Assembly: GCA_947652115.1 (NCBI GenBank)
Contig: OX393568.1
Span: forward strand, 3,210,460-3,274,459
DNA: 64,000 nucleotides
Source of the DNA: Blastomussa wellsi
Taxonomy: Eukaryota; Cnidaria; Anthozoa; Scleractinia; Plerogyridae
Direction of reading: 5' to 3'
This document shows, one piece after another, positions 1-12,200 of the stretch. Numbering within the stretch: position 1 is the first letter of the stretch; the number at the start of each line of letters is the position of its first letter. Below the pieces are notes generated by a model. The model ran no database searches. It was not told the origin of the DNA and worked only from the letters and a program-made list of their open reading frames with translations. A program made the position numbers and the translations under genes.

Positions 1-3000
1 AGATACTGTGGTTGTAAGTAGAATGAACTGATAAAAGTTGTTTCAAGAGTCTTAGTTTTATTAAAAATGTAACTAGGGGTGGTGATGAGCAGTTCTTCAA
101 AAATTCTTCTCTTAGGCCCTGTTTACAAGGAGGTAGAGTAACCCAGGGTTACCCTAGCAAGAGGGTTACCCTGCAACTTGCACATTTCTTCTTTTTTTCA
201 ACTGCAGCTAGGGTTATCCTAGCCCCTAGTGCTAGGGTAGGGACAACTCTAGGGACAACTCGCCTACCCAGGACAACTTTTTACTGGTTTCTAGACCCAT
301 TTTGACAAGAAATGACCATCATGGCAGACCGCGGGGCTAAATTTCGCCGATTTCAAGTTAGAAATTAGAAGGTAACATAACAGCATTCCGTGACCTGGAA
401 AGCAACAATAATAGGTAACAGAGACAGGAGAATGGAGGTACTTAGCAAAACTCTTCTCTTGTCTGCCATTTTGATGCTTGGTACACCATGCGGTTACCAA
501 ACACACGAAGTTGTCCCGGTTACCCTACCTGTACATTTTTGCTTCATTTAGAACCAAGACAAAATTACAAGGATTTTTATGGAGTCACGGAAGCACGAAA
601 GGGCCAATATCTCACCCCAAGGTCGAAATAAGAAGCTGATTTTTGGCAAGTTGGCATTCTTCATCATGAACCTTCCGAAGATCTTAATGAATCCCATAAT
701 TTCTAACATTTCAATATTTGTGACATCACACTTCAGTACTCTATACATGGTTTAGGCTTCTTTATTTGTTAAATAAAATATATTTATATTTACTGAGGCC
801 TAGGGTTTTAAGATCCAAACACACTTCAATTCTTTTAATTAAGCGTAAGATTCTTTGATTCAAAGATGCGTCTAAACTTGGTCATCGTCATCATCATCGA
901 ACCCTGAGTGTTGGTCTGATCTGACTTTGATCTTAATAACTTTGTTATTTTGCCAGGTCTTGAATGATATAATCCTGGAAAAACCCAAAGACAAAGACAA
1001 TGCATTCTCAATGTTAAAGAGGTGATTTGTCATTGATTTGATGTCTGAGCTTTTCTTTTCCTAATATTAATATTAGTGCTACCATTTGTAATTGATTGAG
1101 ATTCTGTTTGATTCCACTCAGGCTACGTCCACACTAAGCCGGATAAATTTGAAAACAGCGTTTTCGTTTCGAAAGCGGATAAAATGTTTTCTGTCCACAT
1201 TATACCATTTTCAGATTGTTGCTTCGTAAGAAACGCTTAATACGTGCAAGAACATGCCCACATTGTCCAAGCAACGTTATTCCATTGTTTTGATGTCAGC
1301 GTTTTGATTGTTTTGATGTCAGCTCCCTTTCGCCATCCACACTAACACACCTAGCCACCGTTTTCAAATTTATCCGCCTTGGAGAGCGTTTTCAAAAAGT
1401 TCCGTTTTCGGTGACCGAAAACGCCGTTTTAGTGTGGACGGAAGGCCAATCCGGAGAAAAAAAGTTGCGTTTTCAAATTTATCCGGATTAGTGTGGACGT
1501 AGCCTGAGTTATGGTAACAAAATGTCAACTAAAGTTGATTCTTTTCCAGGAACGTTTTTTGACAATCTGTGTGATCTTGTTCACCACACACTTCATAAAC
1601 GCTAGCCTGGTTTTGTGTCAGTGGATCAATAACATTTTCATATTTTACATCCACTATTGAAACTGAAAGTGAAATATTTTTGCAGCTTGAGTGGCAAGGA
1701 TCATACAGTGTTCAGTGGTGTTACTCTTTTAAAACGTGATGGCACAAAAGGTTTGTCGGCAGATTGCACAAAATAATATGAAGTCAGAGTTATTGTATTG
1801 TTAGTAACTGCTACACTAGAGGACCTGTAGAATTACAAGACCTGTCTACTCTACTGAATTATATTAAATTGTAACTAGAGGAAATGATTATGGTACTATA
1901 TTTTTGTCCTGTCATTCAAGAAAAGGGACTTTCAACCAAATGCACCTTAGAGCAAAACATGCAGAATTGTTTTCTTTCAGCAACTAAAAAACTGTGGGAT
2001 AACCAATCACATTCACAAATTTCCAATAGAACACAGCTGTCAGTTTCTACTAAAAATTCAACTGAAAAGTTCAGTTATTGTAAAAGATGTGCAATATCTT
2101 TATTATAAGTATGTGTACCATTTTCTATCAAAGGTATACAAATGTGTTAATGCAGAGTATCCCCAAATAATACATTTTTTACCACTTCCATTCCTGGGTC
2201 TTCATTTTAGTATGATTTGATATAGTTCTTGAACAGATTTATATTTCATATTTCTCTTCAACCAAATTTTAATTTAACGTCAGGTGATATAAACATGAAA
2301 TTGAATTCCTGGCATAAAAGCATTGATATCTTTTTCATTTGTTCATCAAAGCCTATTAAATCCATCAGTCCAGTAAACTGCTCAGTGGGTACCTACTGTT
2401 AATAAAAATTATCTATCAGTAAATAGTTGACATGTATGAAGTCACAAGCTGGACCGCTTTTTATTAGATGCAATGGAATCCAATATAACTCAGTTTTACG
2501 AGGAGACTTTGGTGTCATTTGGCGACTTGACAGACAATGTCATTCGTGCATACATTGCAACTGGAGAACCAATGTGAGTTTCTTTGTCTTCTTTGCACAG
2601 TACACGTATCATAAAATAATGTATATTTTCATTGGTGTCCTAATCATGGTAGGGTTTTAGTTGAAAATGTGATGGTAACATGTTTCCAACCTATTTGTCA
2701 GTGTACTGCTGTCAATTGGTACTCTGCTGACTGCGTCAACCCCTCTTCCCAAAAAGTGTTGCACATAACAGTCTTCGAGTGACAAACCTGTGGCCCGATT
2801 GGAGTGGAATTTGTGAAGAAAGGAAAACTGGAGCACCTGAAGTAAAACACTCAGGCCACAATCGAGAACAAACTCAACCCAGTCAATTAAGCCGGATTCG
2901 GGATTCAAAACCAGGCAACACTAGTGGAAGGCAACTCTTGCTCCACTGGACCATTCCCATGTAGTTATAATTTCTGTACCTGTTACCCTAACTCTTGCTT

Positions 3001-3961
3001 TCCAAGAAGGGAAGTGGAAGGGATGGTGGGTGGGGGATTGGAAGAATGTGGGGGGATGGGGAGAAAGGAAACCTAGAGATGGCGTGTAGCCTGCAAAGCA
3101 GGTGGTTTTTGTGGGGGAATACTTCGAAAACGGCGATCACGAAAGACCGGCCACCATTTCCAGTGCGCGAACACTGGGGAGAGGAATAAAGAGAGGGGTA
3201 GGGGGCTACGTTCAGCAGAGAAATTGCATTGCAGTATTGCATTGTTCCAAAAAAGATCCAACCCCCCCCCCCCCCCCCCCCCCCTTGGTGAAAAATCATC
3301 ATTCCAGCTCTAGTGCCTTATTGACTCGGAGTTATTGAAGCTCGTACTTCTTAAGAAATTCATGTGAGGCTCGATAATCAGGAGAAACACAAGTTCACTG
3401 TTTCTTTATAAACTTGAAGGAATTTGCTAGAGCTCAGATTCTTGACATGAGTCCTGAGCATACTGTTTTTTTTTTTTTTTTGTATTTTGCAGGGACAAGG
3501 CAGGATCATATCCTTCAAAAAACCCTTTAAAATACAAATACATGAAATTATCTAGGAGGTGGTTGCATATAACCATGATTACTTGTACCCAAATTATGGA
3601 TACAAAAAAACTGCTGTTTATTGTACCTAAATTAGATAGATAGACACCTTTCTTTAAAAAAAAAATAGGTAAAATCTCAGGGTAGTCCCTTCAGGATGCT
3701 ACACAAATTATAGTTCTGCTACCCAAATTTCCCCTCTTTGGTCTGTGGTGATCTTTGATTGGAAGATAATTTTGGACAAAATACTTGCTAGAATGTGTGT
3801 GTGTTAACTTATGTCCTTGACGTCAAATCACATATGGCATACAGGGTATTGGCGGCACACTGGTGAAGTCTATCCATGGCGACTACTTCAATGTCATGGG
3901 CTTTCCAGTCCATCACTTCTGCATTCAAATAACAAAACTGTTCTCTAAAAGAATTAGCTGA
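1..3961 (+). CDS. Maf-family nucleotide pyrophosphatase (ASMTL N-terminal-like), 3' part
   Basis: Maf proteins hydrolyse non-canonical or surplus nucleoside triphosphates to monophosphates in the cytosol. The 5' end lies outside the window. Coding exons: 1-13 (partial), 957-1021, 1686-1750, 2468-2573, 3493-3507, 3832-3961 (TGA at 3959). All phases join cleanly. The partial first exon encodes DTVV, which joins [13 protein letters not shown] to give the Maf core with its catalytic Asp. Later exons supply [33 protein letters not shown] and [16 protein letters not shown], all family signatures. The protein stops about 13 residues after that motif, so this is a stand-alone Maf and not the Maf-ASMT fusion of human ASMTL. 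The intron 3508-3831 is AT-AC (U12-type); without it the GIQ residues are lost. A poly(A) signal AATAAA lies at 4006-4011. The gene is tail to tail with CEP135. Confidence 0.93.
113..537. repeat. MITE-like foldback in Maf intron
   Basis: The left end reads GCCCTGTTTACAAGGAGGTAG and is followed by GTAACC repeats. The right end (about 505-537) is an imperfect inverted copy, GGTTACCCTACCTGTACA. The interior has several copies of GTTACCCT and TAGGGT. Boundaries are approximate. Confidence 0.5.
1117..1508. repeat. MITE with inverted ends CTCAGGCTACGTCCACACTA
   Basis: Terminal inverted repeats of about 35 nt: CTCAGGCTACGTCCACAC at 1117 and its inverse ending at 1508. The inner part (GGATAAATTTGAAAACG) is also repeated in both orientations. 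It lies between Maf exons 957-1021 and 1686-1750. Confidence 0.8.
3262..3284 (+). repeat. Poly-C tract of 23 nt
   Basis: Uninterrupted run of cytosines inside the Maf intron. Such homopolymers are assembly-error prone. Confidence 0.9.
3508..3831 (+). other. U12-type AT-AC intron of the Maf gene
   Basis: The intron begins ATATCCTTC and ends AC. TCCTTGAC at 3814-3821 matches the U12 branch-site consensus TCCTTRAC, with the branch A about 11 nt from the 3' splice site. Splicing GGATC to ATATGGCATACAG restores [11 protein letters not shown], the conserved Maf motif. No GT donor near 3507 and no AG acceptor near 3843 gives this reading. The U12 assignment follows from these three matched signals plus protein conservation. 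Confidence 0.9.
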
Positions 3962-4005
3962 CACTATTTTTTATTAATCTTGTGTTTTAATTATTAAAAG
4001 AGTTA

Positions 4006-4011
4006 AATAAA
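4006..4011 (+). terminator. Poly(A) signal of the Maf gene
   Basis: AATAAA 45 nt after the stop codon of the Maf gene, in AT-rich DNA. Position and sequence fit a cleavage/polyadenylation signal; usage is not proven. Confidence 0.6.
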
Positions 4012-4097
4012 TCATGCTTGAGTACATTAAGTACAATCTGAGTGAAACCTTTAAGGAATTTAGTTCTATGCCTAAGGTATGAAATATGGTGAATGCA

Positions 4098-4546
4098 TTA
4101 ACCCATTGGCACCTGTGCCGCCCATTCCATCGTCAGCTTTGACCAAAATAGGTATCACTTTTACTCAAGTTCTGCTGGATGGAAAGAGCTTTCCAGTGAT
4201 ACCCAAATGATAGTGATTGGGTTAGCAGAGCTTGAAATATGTGCGGAAACGCTTGGAAATTTCAGCCAAAAACCCAGAGGGAAATGTCCCTGGCCTACTG
4301 CATTGATGCTTTCTTGGCAATTCTTGAAAGCAAGCCCAAAGGACCAACCAATGCATCAAAAAGATAAGAAAAAGGAAAAGCGAAAAAAAAAATAATGAAA
4401 ACGGAAAGCCTAAAGAGGTGGGTCACTTTCTTTCAAAATGTTGATTTGTGCGCATGCCCGAGCCCATAACTGACCGGTTAATGCTGAAAATGTCCAAGAA
4501 CGCATGTAATTTTTTCAAACAAATCTCCAGGTGTCAATGGGTTAGC
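4098..4546. repeat. MITE with inverted ends TTAACCCATTGGCACCTG
   Basis: The left end TTAACCCATTGGCACCTGTG is matched by an inverted right end CAGGTGTCAATGGGTTA about 450 nt away. No long open frame inside looks coding. Confidence 0.7.
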
Positions 4547-5586
4547 AGAGAAAACGGTCTCAGAATTTTTTCAAACTTTGCAGTTTTGACGATCTACTGT
4601 AAGGGTCTCGATTTGGGGAAAATAGCTGATATTCAAAATCTTTGACATCATCACTTCATTGCTATAGTAACACCAATGCCAATCAAATCTACTTTCCAGG
4701 GAAATTTGTTCAATCCGTAGTAAATGTTCGAAGGTTGCTTAAGGTATCAGCCAACTCACCGGGGCCGTCTGTGCGCAGATCGTTCAAGCACTCTGTTTCA
4801 ACATAAACCCCTATAAATCGTATATTTTTTGGAAGCTGAATGATCATGATTACGGCTAGTCTCTTTAAAAGGCATAAAACTTTAAATGAGGTTTTTGCAA
4901 AGCTAAGTTCCACGCTCACCAAAAATAAGCGGAAGAAAACGATAATACGGTTTTCATTTTCTGATAATGAAAATGATTTCCAGGGCAATTGTCTAGTGTG
5001 TTACAAAGTGTCAAAATCACAAGTCTTTTTTGTGGAGAAACATCAGTTAATGAGCAACACTGTCCATCTTGAAAAAGGCCAGTTTTTCTAATCATTACGT
5101 AATAGTTTCAATATTAAATTTTGTGGGTTAATATCTCTGTGAAAAAAATGATTTCTACGAAGATTTTCTTCCCATTTGCAAGGGAGATGTTGCGTACTCT
5201 TTATTATTATTATTATAGTGTCACAGTCACGTTTTTGTGGTAAAATGATTTTATTTCTCTAAGTCTATTAATAACAATGTAAAATAATTTCCTAACACTC
5301 TTAAAACAGTTGTACTCGTTTTCGTCTTAAATTTTATAATTCTTCAAAATTTCTTTTGCCGACTCGTAAATGTATGCATTTTTCAGCATTTGGTCAATGG
5401 CGTGGAAGTTCTGTTAGGGCGAGGAGAAAGGCTAAATATATACGAATGCATAACACACCGAAAAGAGGGAATTAGTCGTTGGGTTTCCAAATCACTCAGT
5501 CAATGAGCGCCAACAAAAACCCCAACTTATGTTATGACTGAGTTTTTTGACAACCAATCAACTACAGGAGGTGAATTCCGAAGACG

Positions 5587-5793
5587 GTAGCCTGTGTAGC
5601 CGGCGGGATTTGAGGGTGCGAGCTACTCACTCAGCATTCCCGGGCGAAGCGCGCGAGGTCAAGCGGCGAAGCCGCGGGAGTGGAAATTTCAACTCGACTC
5701 CTCACCAATCTCTCCACGGCTTTGCCGCTCTGACGAAGGCCTCCCCAAAAACAAAAGCACTTCGCTGCGAATCCCGCCAGCTACGCAGGCTAC
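5587..5793. repeat. 207-bp MITE with target-site duplication
   Basis: Inverted ends GTAGCCTGTGTAGCCGGCGG and CCGCCAGCTACGCAGGCTAC. The element is flanked by direct repeats GAAGACG (5580-5586 and 5794-5800), extendable to 9 nt. The interior is rich in CG dinucleotides, unlike the AT-rich flanks. Confidence 0.85.
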
Positions 5794-6276
5794 GAAGACG
5801 GTGAAATGGCAATTCATAAACAATGTATCCTCTGAAGTCAAGAAAACCTAATTGAATTGCCAACCTTAATTTGCACTTTCAATTTTCAATATGGTAATAA
5901 AAATAACTTCACTTGCTAAATAATTGTTTTTAAAACTTTTATAACCAGAGAAGAGAAACTATGTTCAACTTTAGAGGTGTTTGGAGTCTGTGGAGACTTG
6001 CGTTGTCATTTGTATCGAATATACAGGCCTCTGGAATGAGCATTGTGGTTAGAATCCATCTTGTCTGTCTCGCCTGACAGTAGCTTGGGGAGCACAAGTG
6101 TGCTTCTGCCAAAGACTCCTTCCTGCCACATTCGCCCAAACGTAGGCCTCCTTGCAGGCTAATTTTCAAGATGGAAATCATCTTTGAACATATCGACTCC
6201 TTTGCGTTGTCATGAATTTTTGATGCGTTTTATGGTTACACCACAAATAAACTCTTATATACAATATACAAGTATC

Positions 6277-9200
6277 TTACAATCCCAAATCTCCATTAAT
6301 AAGATTGCCTTTTCTCAAACATAAATGTACAAATGGTGTTACAAAGTGAAATTTCCAAGAAAATTTATATTCGTTCTTCTGCTTTGGATATCTGAACCAA
6401 TTTTCTCTTCGAAGACTCGCACAGAACAGAAGAGCTGAACTTGGCTTTTTGCTAGCTTGCATCTGAGAAATCCTATAAAAGAAAACATAGGTTATTAATA
6501 AACAATTGTCAAGCAGATGTGGTCACTTAACAGACCACAGAAACGGGAGGTGACATCTCTAACAAACGCTGTTTGAGCTGTACCGTGTGTAAATAAAAGT
6601 GTTCTCGAAAATCTGGAATGTCGTCCCGAAATATTTGGGAGAAATTCCCCCTCCCCCCCCCCAAAAAAAAAAAAATTCTCGACATTTTAACTTTATCACT
6701 TCGTGTTTCCCGGAAAATATCCCGAAAGTCTCCCGATTCCCGGCAAAATCTCCAGATTTCCGGAAGAATTTTGTTTTTCTCCCGAAACAGCCCTTCCTAG
6801 GGTTGACTCCCCCCGAACAGAAGGCCGTTGCTTGTAGTCATTTCAAGTTCAATTCCCAAGCCCCAAAATCTCAGACACAAAGTCCTGTAGTAGTGTTAAC
6901 GTCAAATCTTTGTGTCCAAACGTCCCTCGAGCCTTACTCGACTGATAATACGGACCTGTAGCAGTGATGACGAGAACGTGAACTTCAACGACCGGAAGTT
7001 GGAAATACGAAACTCGACGCTATCACGCATGCCCCATCGAGCACGACTCTTCACCATTCTCGTCCCCAGAGGCCGTGATCCTTTTGGTCAGCACCAAGGA
7101 ATCGAGACCTCTGGTCATCCCCCAGCTTGTGAGCATGCGCAGAGTACTCGTTCTGTAGTTTTCAGCCAATCAGAATTGTCAGATTCGACAATGAGTCCGT
7201 GATTCGCGGACTTCCGGTTTTGGAGACGGCCAAAGAGGTTGTGATTCTTGGTGCTGACCAAAAGGATCGCGGCCCCTGGGGACGAGAATGGACTCTTCAC
7301 ATTCACATTCAGGACGTCATTTACCGCCATTTGCTGTCTTGTAGTGAACGTGAGTGTGTTTCGCCTAGTTTTTCATTTTTACTTGTTTTATTTGGAGATT
7401 CCTTCGCTCTAAATGGTTCGTCAGTGAATAAGATAGCGTCCATAACATATCTGATCGGACCGTGAGGAAAAAAAACTGATTTCTTTCCATCCATAGACAG
7501 AGGTTAAAAGTATAACTTGTGGCCGCACGGTGTGTGGAGAAATACACCGGGGTAAGTATGTAACCTTATAAGTGGTTTTAAAAATATAAATCTCGTACTG
7601 TCAACTGTATTACATTGTAATTTTGTAATTTAAACCTGGCTTTATTTTTTAATTTGGAAGACTTCCCGGCCAAACTATTCGTCTATTAAGTTGTGGTTTA
7701 ACTACGATAAAGTTAGCTTTGTTCTGAAACGCATACTGCTCACATATCGTTATCAGCGAAGAGAAGTATAAGCAGCCCACGAAACTCGCTGTTGACGTGA
7801 CTTCCACAGCTCAAAACTCGTCCACGCAGCCGGTCTGCTAAAGTGTTTACAGGGACGAAACCAGGGCGGCCACGTCCACGAGGACGTCGCCAAACAAAAG
7901 ATTTAAGGTGGATGGTACCAGTTTTCAGGTTTTTGACTGTGTCAACTTTGGAAGAAAAGAGCAAAATATCAATCCAAGGCCATAACAAAATGTTCGTATG
8001 ATTCAATTCCATATTTTGCTCTTGACCAAATATAACAAGTACTGTATTTCGTCATCAGTTGTCACCATGGTAACGGAACTTGATGATTATTCAGACCAAC
8101 TTTTCAGCTTCTGGCGCATAAAACTTGAAAACCAACCCGGTGACCCCCAATTTTTTTTTTGTTGAGAACGTGAACCGCAACGGTGAGTTTTTAATGTTTC
8201 TCGTTTGAATAAAACAAGCGCTGAAAAATCCTTGTAGAAATTAGCGCTGATGCTGATAATCACACTAAACAAATTCTGATGTTGCGAGATTCGTACGCAA
8301 AATTTAAATGAATTTTTTTGTGGACGTTGTCGTTGGCGTCGCCGTTGTGGTTTCGTAAAGTCCCTTATGTTTTCTGCCGTGGACGTCGGTCTCGTCCCAG
8401 GGCCTAATCGGCCATACAAGTCTTCGTCCACGTCCTCGACGTCATTGCTAAAGGTTCCTAATCCGCGATACGGAAAAAGATGGCGTCACGCGTGGCATTT
8501 TGGGTAGATCGACATGTTAGCCCCAAAGTTACTGTGTTTGTATGGGAATCCGATAGCAAATAATGTTCTTAAAAAATAAATTCCGAACAATATATGAATA
8601 GCAAAGTGAAGGTACTAGGCAAAAGATTATATGTACCAAATTTGAGGGATGTAGTCGTACTAGAAAGCGTCCACTCGCGTTATTAATTTTCCTTACATTT
8701 GTCTACAATTTTCCCCCACAAACTTGAAAGCAAATGTATGAGAAATTAAGAACGCGATTACACGCTTTCTAGTGCAGTTACATCCCTCAGATTTGGTACA
8801 AATAATCTTTTGCCTAGTACCCCCACTTTACTATCCATAAATTGCCCATAGTTTATTTTCTAATAAAATTATCTGCCATCAGATTCCCATACAAACACAG
8901 TAACTTTAAAGCCGACACGTCGATCTCCCCAGAATGCAACGCGTGGCGCCATCTTTTTCCTAATCGCGGATTGTAGTAACGATCGTAGCCGGTAGGACTT
9001 GATTTGTGTTTGATATCGTTAAGTTTAGAGAATTTTGCCATTGGGTATATTCTTCAGTAAACCTCAATCTGAATCACCGCGGCACAACAGTCCTTTCAAA
9101 CATAAACCTAAATATTTTTTAAACGATATAAACCGTCTCCTCCCCCACCTCAAAATTTCATCGCAAATTACGTTTTACAAAAGCATTCACTTACATCATC

Positions 9201-12200
9201 GCTTCGTCTACGAATGGGTGAGATTGCTCGTCTGCCGGTGTCGCTGTGATCGGAAGCAAGCGGGGAAGACATGTCTTTAGGCTTTAGTCTCGCAAATTCG
9301 CCACTGCTGAAGGATGTATGAAGCCTTTGTTCCGTGTTACGAGAATATCGGCTTGTTAATGACTCTCCTAAGAAAAGAAATCACCTTTTATTTCAACCTA
9401 AATATTTATGACTTCAATTACTTCCAATACTTTGGCAGCGTGCTTATGAGAACCACTTTGCGGTTGCCAAATTGGCGCTTCATGCGGCAAAAAGTCATTC
9501 TTTTTTGGCCCCTTTTCGAAAAGTAAACATTAATTACCAAAAAACCCTAATCACGTTTTGCCTCATAAGCACTTAAAACAGACAGTGTAATCGCGCGATT
9601 ATTAATTTGTGGAATAACCAATTCAAATAACGAGGAGACAAATTAAAACAACAGCGATAATGTGGCATGCTGGCTTGGCATTTTACCAATAACAGAAAGA
9701 AGGCTAACGATAGATACTTACTAGACGCTGATCCTGTCACGTCTCTTTCTCGTCTACTTGTTTCTTGCAATAATCTCTCTCTGTACAAAGAAAATCAAGA
9801 ATCCGTGACGCGGTATTCGGTATCCCGTCATAAAACGCTAAATTTGATCATTTTCAGAAACGTGCCAAGATGTATAATGCACGTGCATTGAACTGTGCAT
9901 TAGTCTTTACAGTCTTTAAATTGCTCAGTTTACCTTTCAAATTTCTCGTTTGCTAGTTGTTTCTTTAACTTGGTGACTTCGTCTTCAAGTCTTTCTGATG
10001 CTTTACGCAATGTGTTAACCTCTTGGCGTTGGTAAGATCTAAAAAGAATCAAAGGCTCTTAGAGCCACCTCGTGGTATGGTGGAATGCAGAGATTAACTG
10101 GTTAAAAACGGTTTTTAAGGTGGCTGAACACAGTTTCTCTGAGTGGTCAGCGGTATTACCCAACTTGTCATGGCTTTTAATCATAAAAGCAAACATGATG
10201 ACCAACTCGGCAGCAAATATATTTTAAAAAAGCCTCACCAGCTAGTAAAATGTGGATTACAGCTAAATGCGTATTGCAAAGAGGGGTAAAATACGGCTGG
10301 CGCATGCACAGTGTGATCAAAAATTGTTAGCGGGTCGTTACGTAAACAAATTGAATTTTCTCCAAATCTAGTAATTAGAAATTGATGATCTTTGGCATGC
10401 TTTCAGACAATATTATGACTCACATATAAAAATGAAAATCTGGTGTTGGTAAGATCTAAAAAGAAAAACGACACACGACGTTGGTCCATTTACACACAGT
10501 CTTCTTTCAGAAAAACGTCTAATTTTCGGCCGAGGCTGGAGGTTTCTTCTGAAGATTTGAAACTAAAAGTCTCTATTTTTTTTATTTTTAAAAAACGAAT
10601 CTTTGTATTGCAGTGGTTCACTCCTAATCGATAAGTACATGCTCAGGTCCACCTGGTAATTTCTGATGACAATCGTGGTTCTAGGTTGGATTTGAATGAA
10701 GACTAATTACGAAGAACAAAATTCGTTTTTGCCCAAATTCCAGCCCTGAGCATGTTCTTGGCATGTTAAAAAGGTTCTTGAAAACGAGTGTAGTGGTTCC
10801 CGATTTTAACTACTTACTTTTCTTGATCTGTTTTTGCCAGTCTGTCTTTTAATCTATCCACCTCCACAATGGTGGTTTCGAGAGACTTTCTTCCAGCATA
10901 TTCCTGTAGAAAAGGATTTAAAACAGGAAACTTAATTTCAAAGCAGGATGGATTTTAACGGATTATGAAAAGACAGTCTCCTAGTAATTATTGATATATT
11001 CAATATGGTATCAATGTTATAATAAGATTCAGATATAAAATACCTTTTCTCTCTGCTTTGCTAACACTCCTTCTAAACTTCGAACTGCTTCTTTTTCCGA
11101 AAACACCTAAGAAGAGAAAACACAATTTGTTTATACTAGTATAAATAAGTGATTCCAATTCAGTTGAGCTGCGGTCGATCTGCGAGGATTTACATTAAAG
11201 GAGCTTAGCAACCGTGAATTAAGTCATCTTTGATAATGAATTACATACGAGTAAACTGGATGAAGAAAGTTTTTTTTAAAAGTGCTCTTGTTCCTATTGT
11301 AAAAGGAAACGAGACGGCAACATTTGCGACTGACGAAGGGGTTCTTCCCGAAACGTCTCGTTAAACGAGACGACATCATTTGCGACTGACGAAGGGGTTC
11401 TTCCCGAAACGTCTCGTTTCGTTTTACAATAGGAACAAGAGAACTTTTTCAAAAAACTTTCTTCATCCAGTAATTCAAGATGCAACACAGCATAAATTTA
11501 ATTATCCTTATGGTCCTTATGCGAGTCAAGTGGCCCATCGAGTCGAAGGTTATTATTGCGGTTTCTGTAGCATGTAGCGACTAGGAGTATTTCTACACCC
11601 CCCCCCCCCCCCCTGGATGGGATGCTCAGGGCTGCAAATAATTTTTCCCGCAAAACAAAATAGAAGTCAGTGATATCAGACGTCATATAACAGAACCCCT
11701 AAATTTTTGAAATTCGTCGTTTGTAATCCGTCTCAATTTACTCCATCCTCGTTCCTTTTTGGTTTAGTATCACCTCTGTTGTTTTTCTTCCTTAGTAAAC
11801 TAGTAGTTTTAGGGTTCTTACGTTTTAAGGTGGATTTCCACTGTCGCGTAATTTTCCGTACGTTAACGGGATGATTTTAACCGGCTTTACGTGCGTAAAA
11901 TCATAAAGAAGAAATGTATGGACGCCTCGCGTCTGCGGAAAAAGTTGAATGTGGTTTAACTTTTTCCGCAGACGCGAGACATTCATACATTTCTTCTTTT
12001 CTTTTTCATTTTACGTACGTAAAGCCAGTTAAATTCACGCCCGTTAACGTACGGAAAATTACGCGACAGTGGAAATCCACCTTTAAGGATAATTTGGTTC
12101 GTCGCAAAAATGACTCGGAATATCGCGACATCGCTCCTTCAAACTCGGAGGGAGGCACTCCGAGAGTCACGTGTCATACTATGACTGTCACAGAAAGTGT

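Larger units (their letters stand above)
3962..6276. other. Intergenic region between convergent Maf and CEP135 genes
   Basis: No supported gene. It holds the Maf 3' UTR and poly(A) signal, a MITE at 4098-4546, a MITE at 5587-5793, a short TTA microsatellite near 5201-5215, and the presumed CEP135 3' UTR. TTTATT at 5200-5205 and 5250-5255 would be AATAAA on the CEP135 strand. The rest is AT-rich with no pattern I can name. Confidence 0.6.

Noticed and set aside
3843..3961. GT-AG exon starting after ACAG at 3842 in the Maf gene
   Set aside because: It would drop GIQ from the conserved motif and has no matching donor upstream; the AT-AC intron explains the data.
6599..6961. 120-aa plus-strand ORF
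   Set aside because: Contains poly-C/poly-A tracts translated as Pro/Lys runs and repetitive TCCCGAAA units; low complexity, not a gene.
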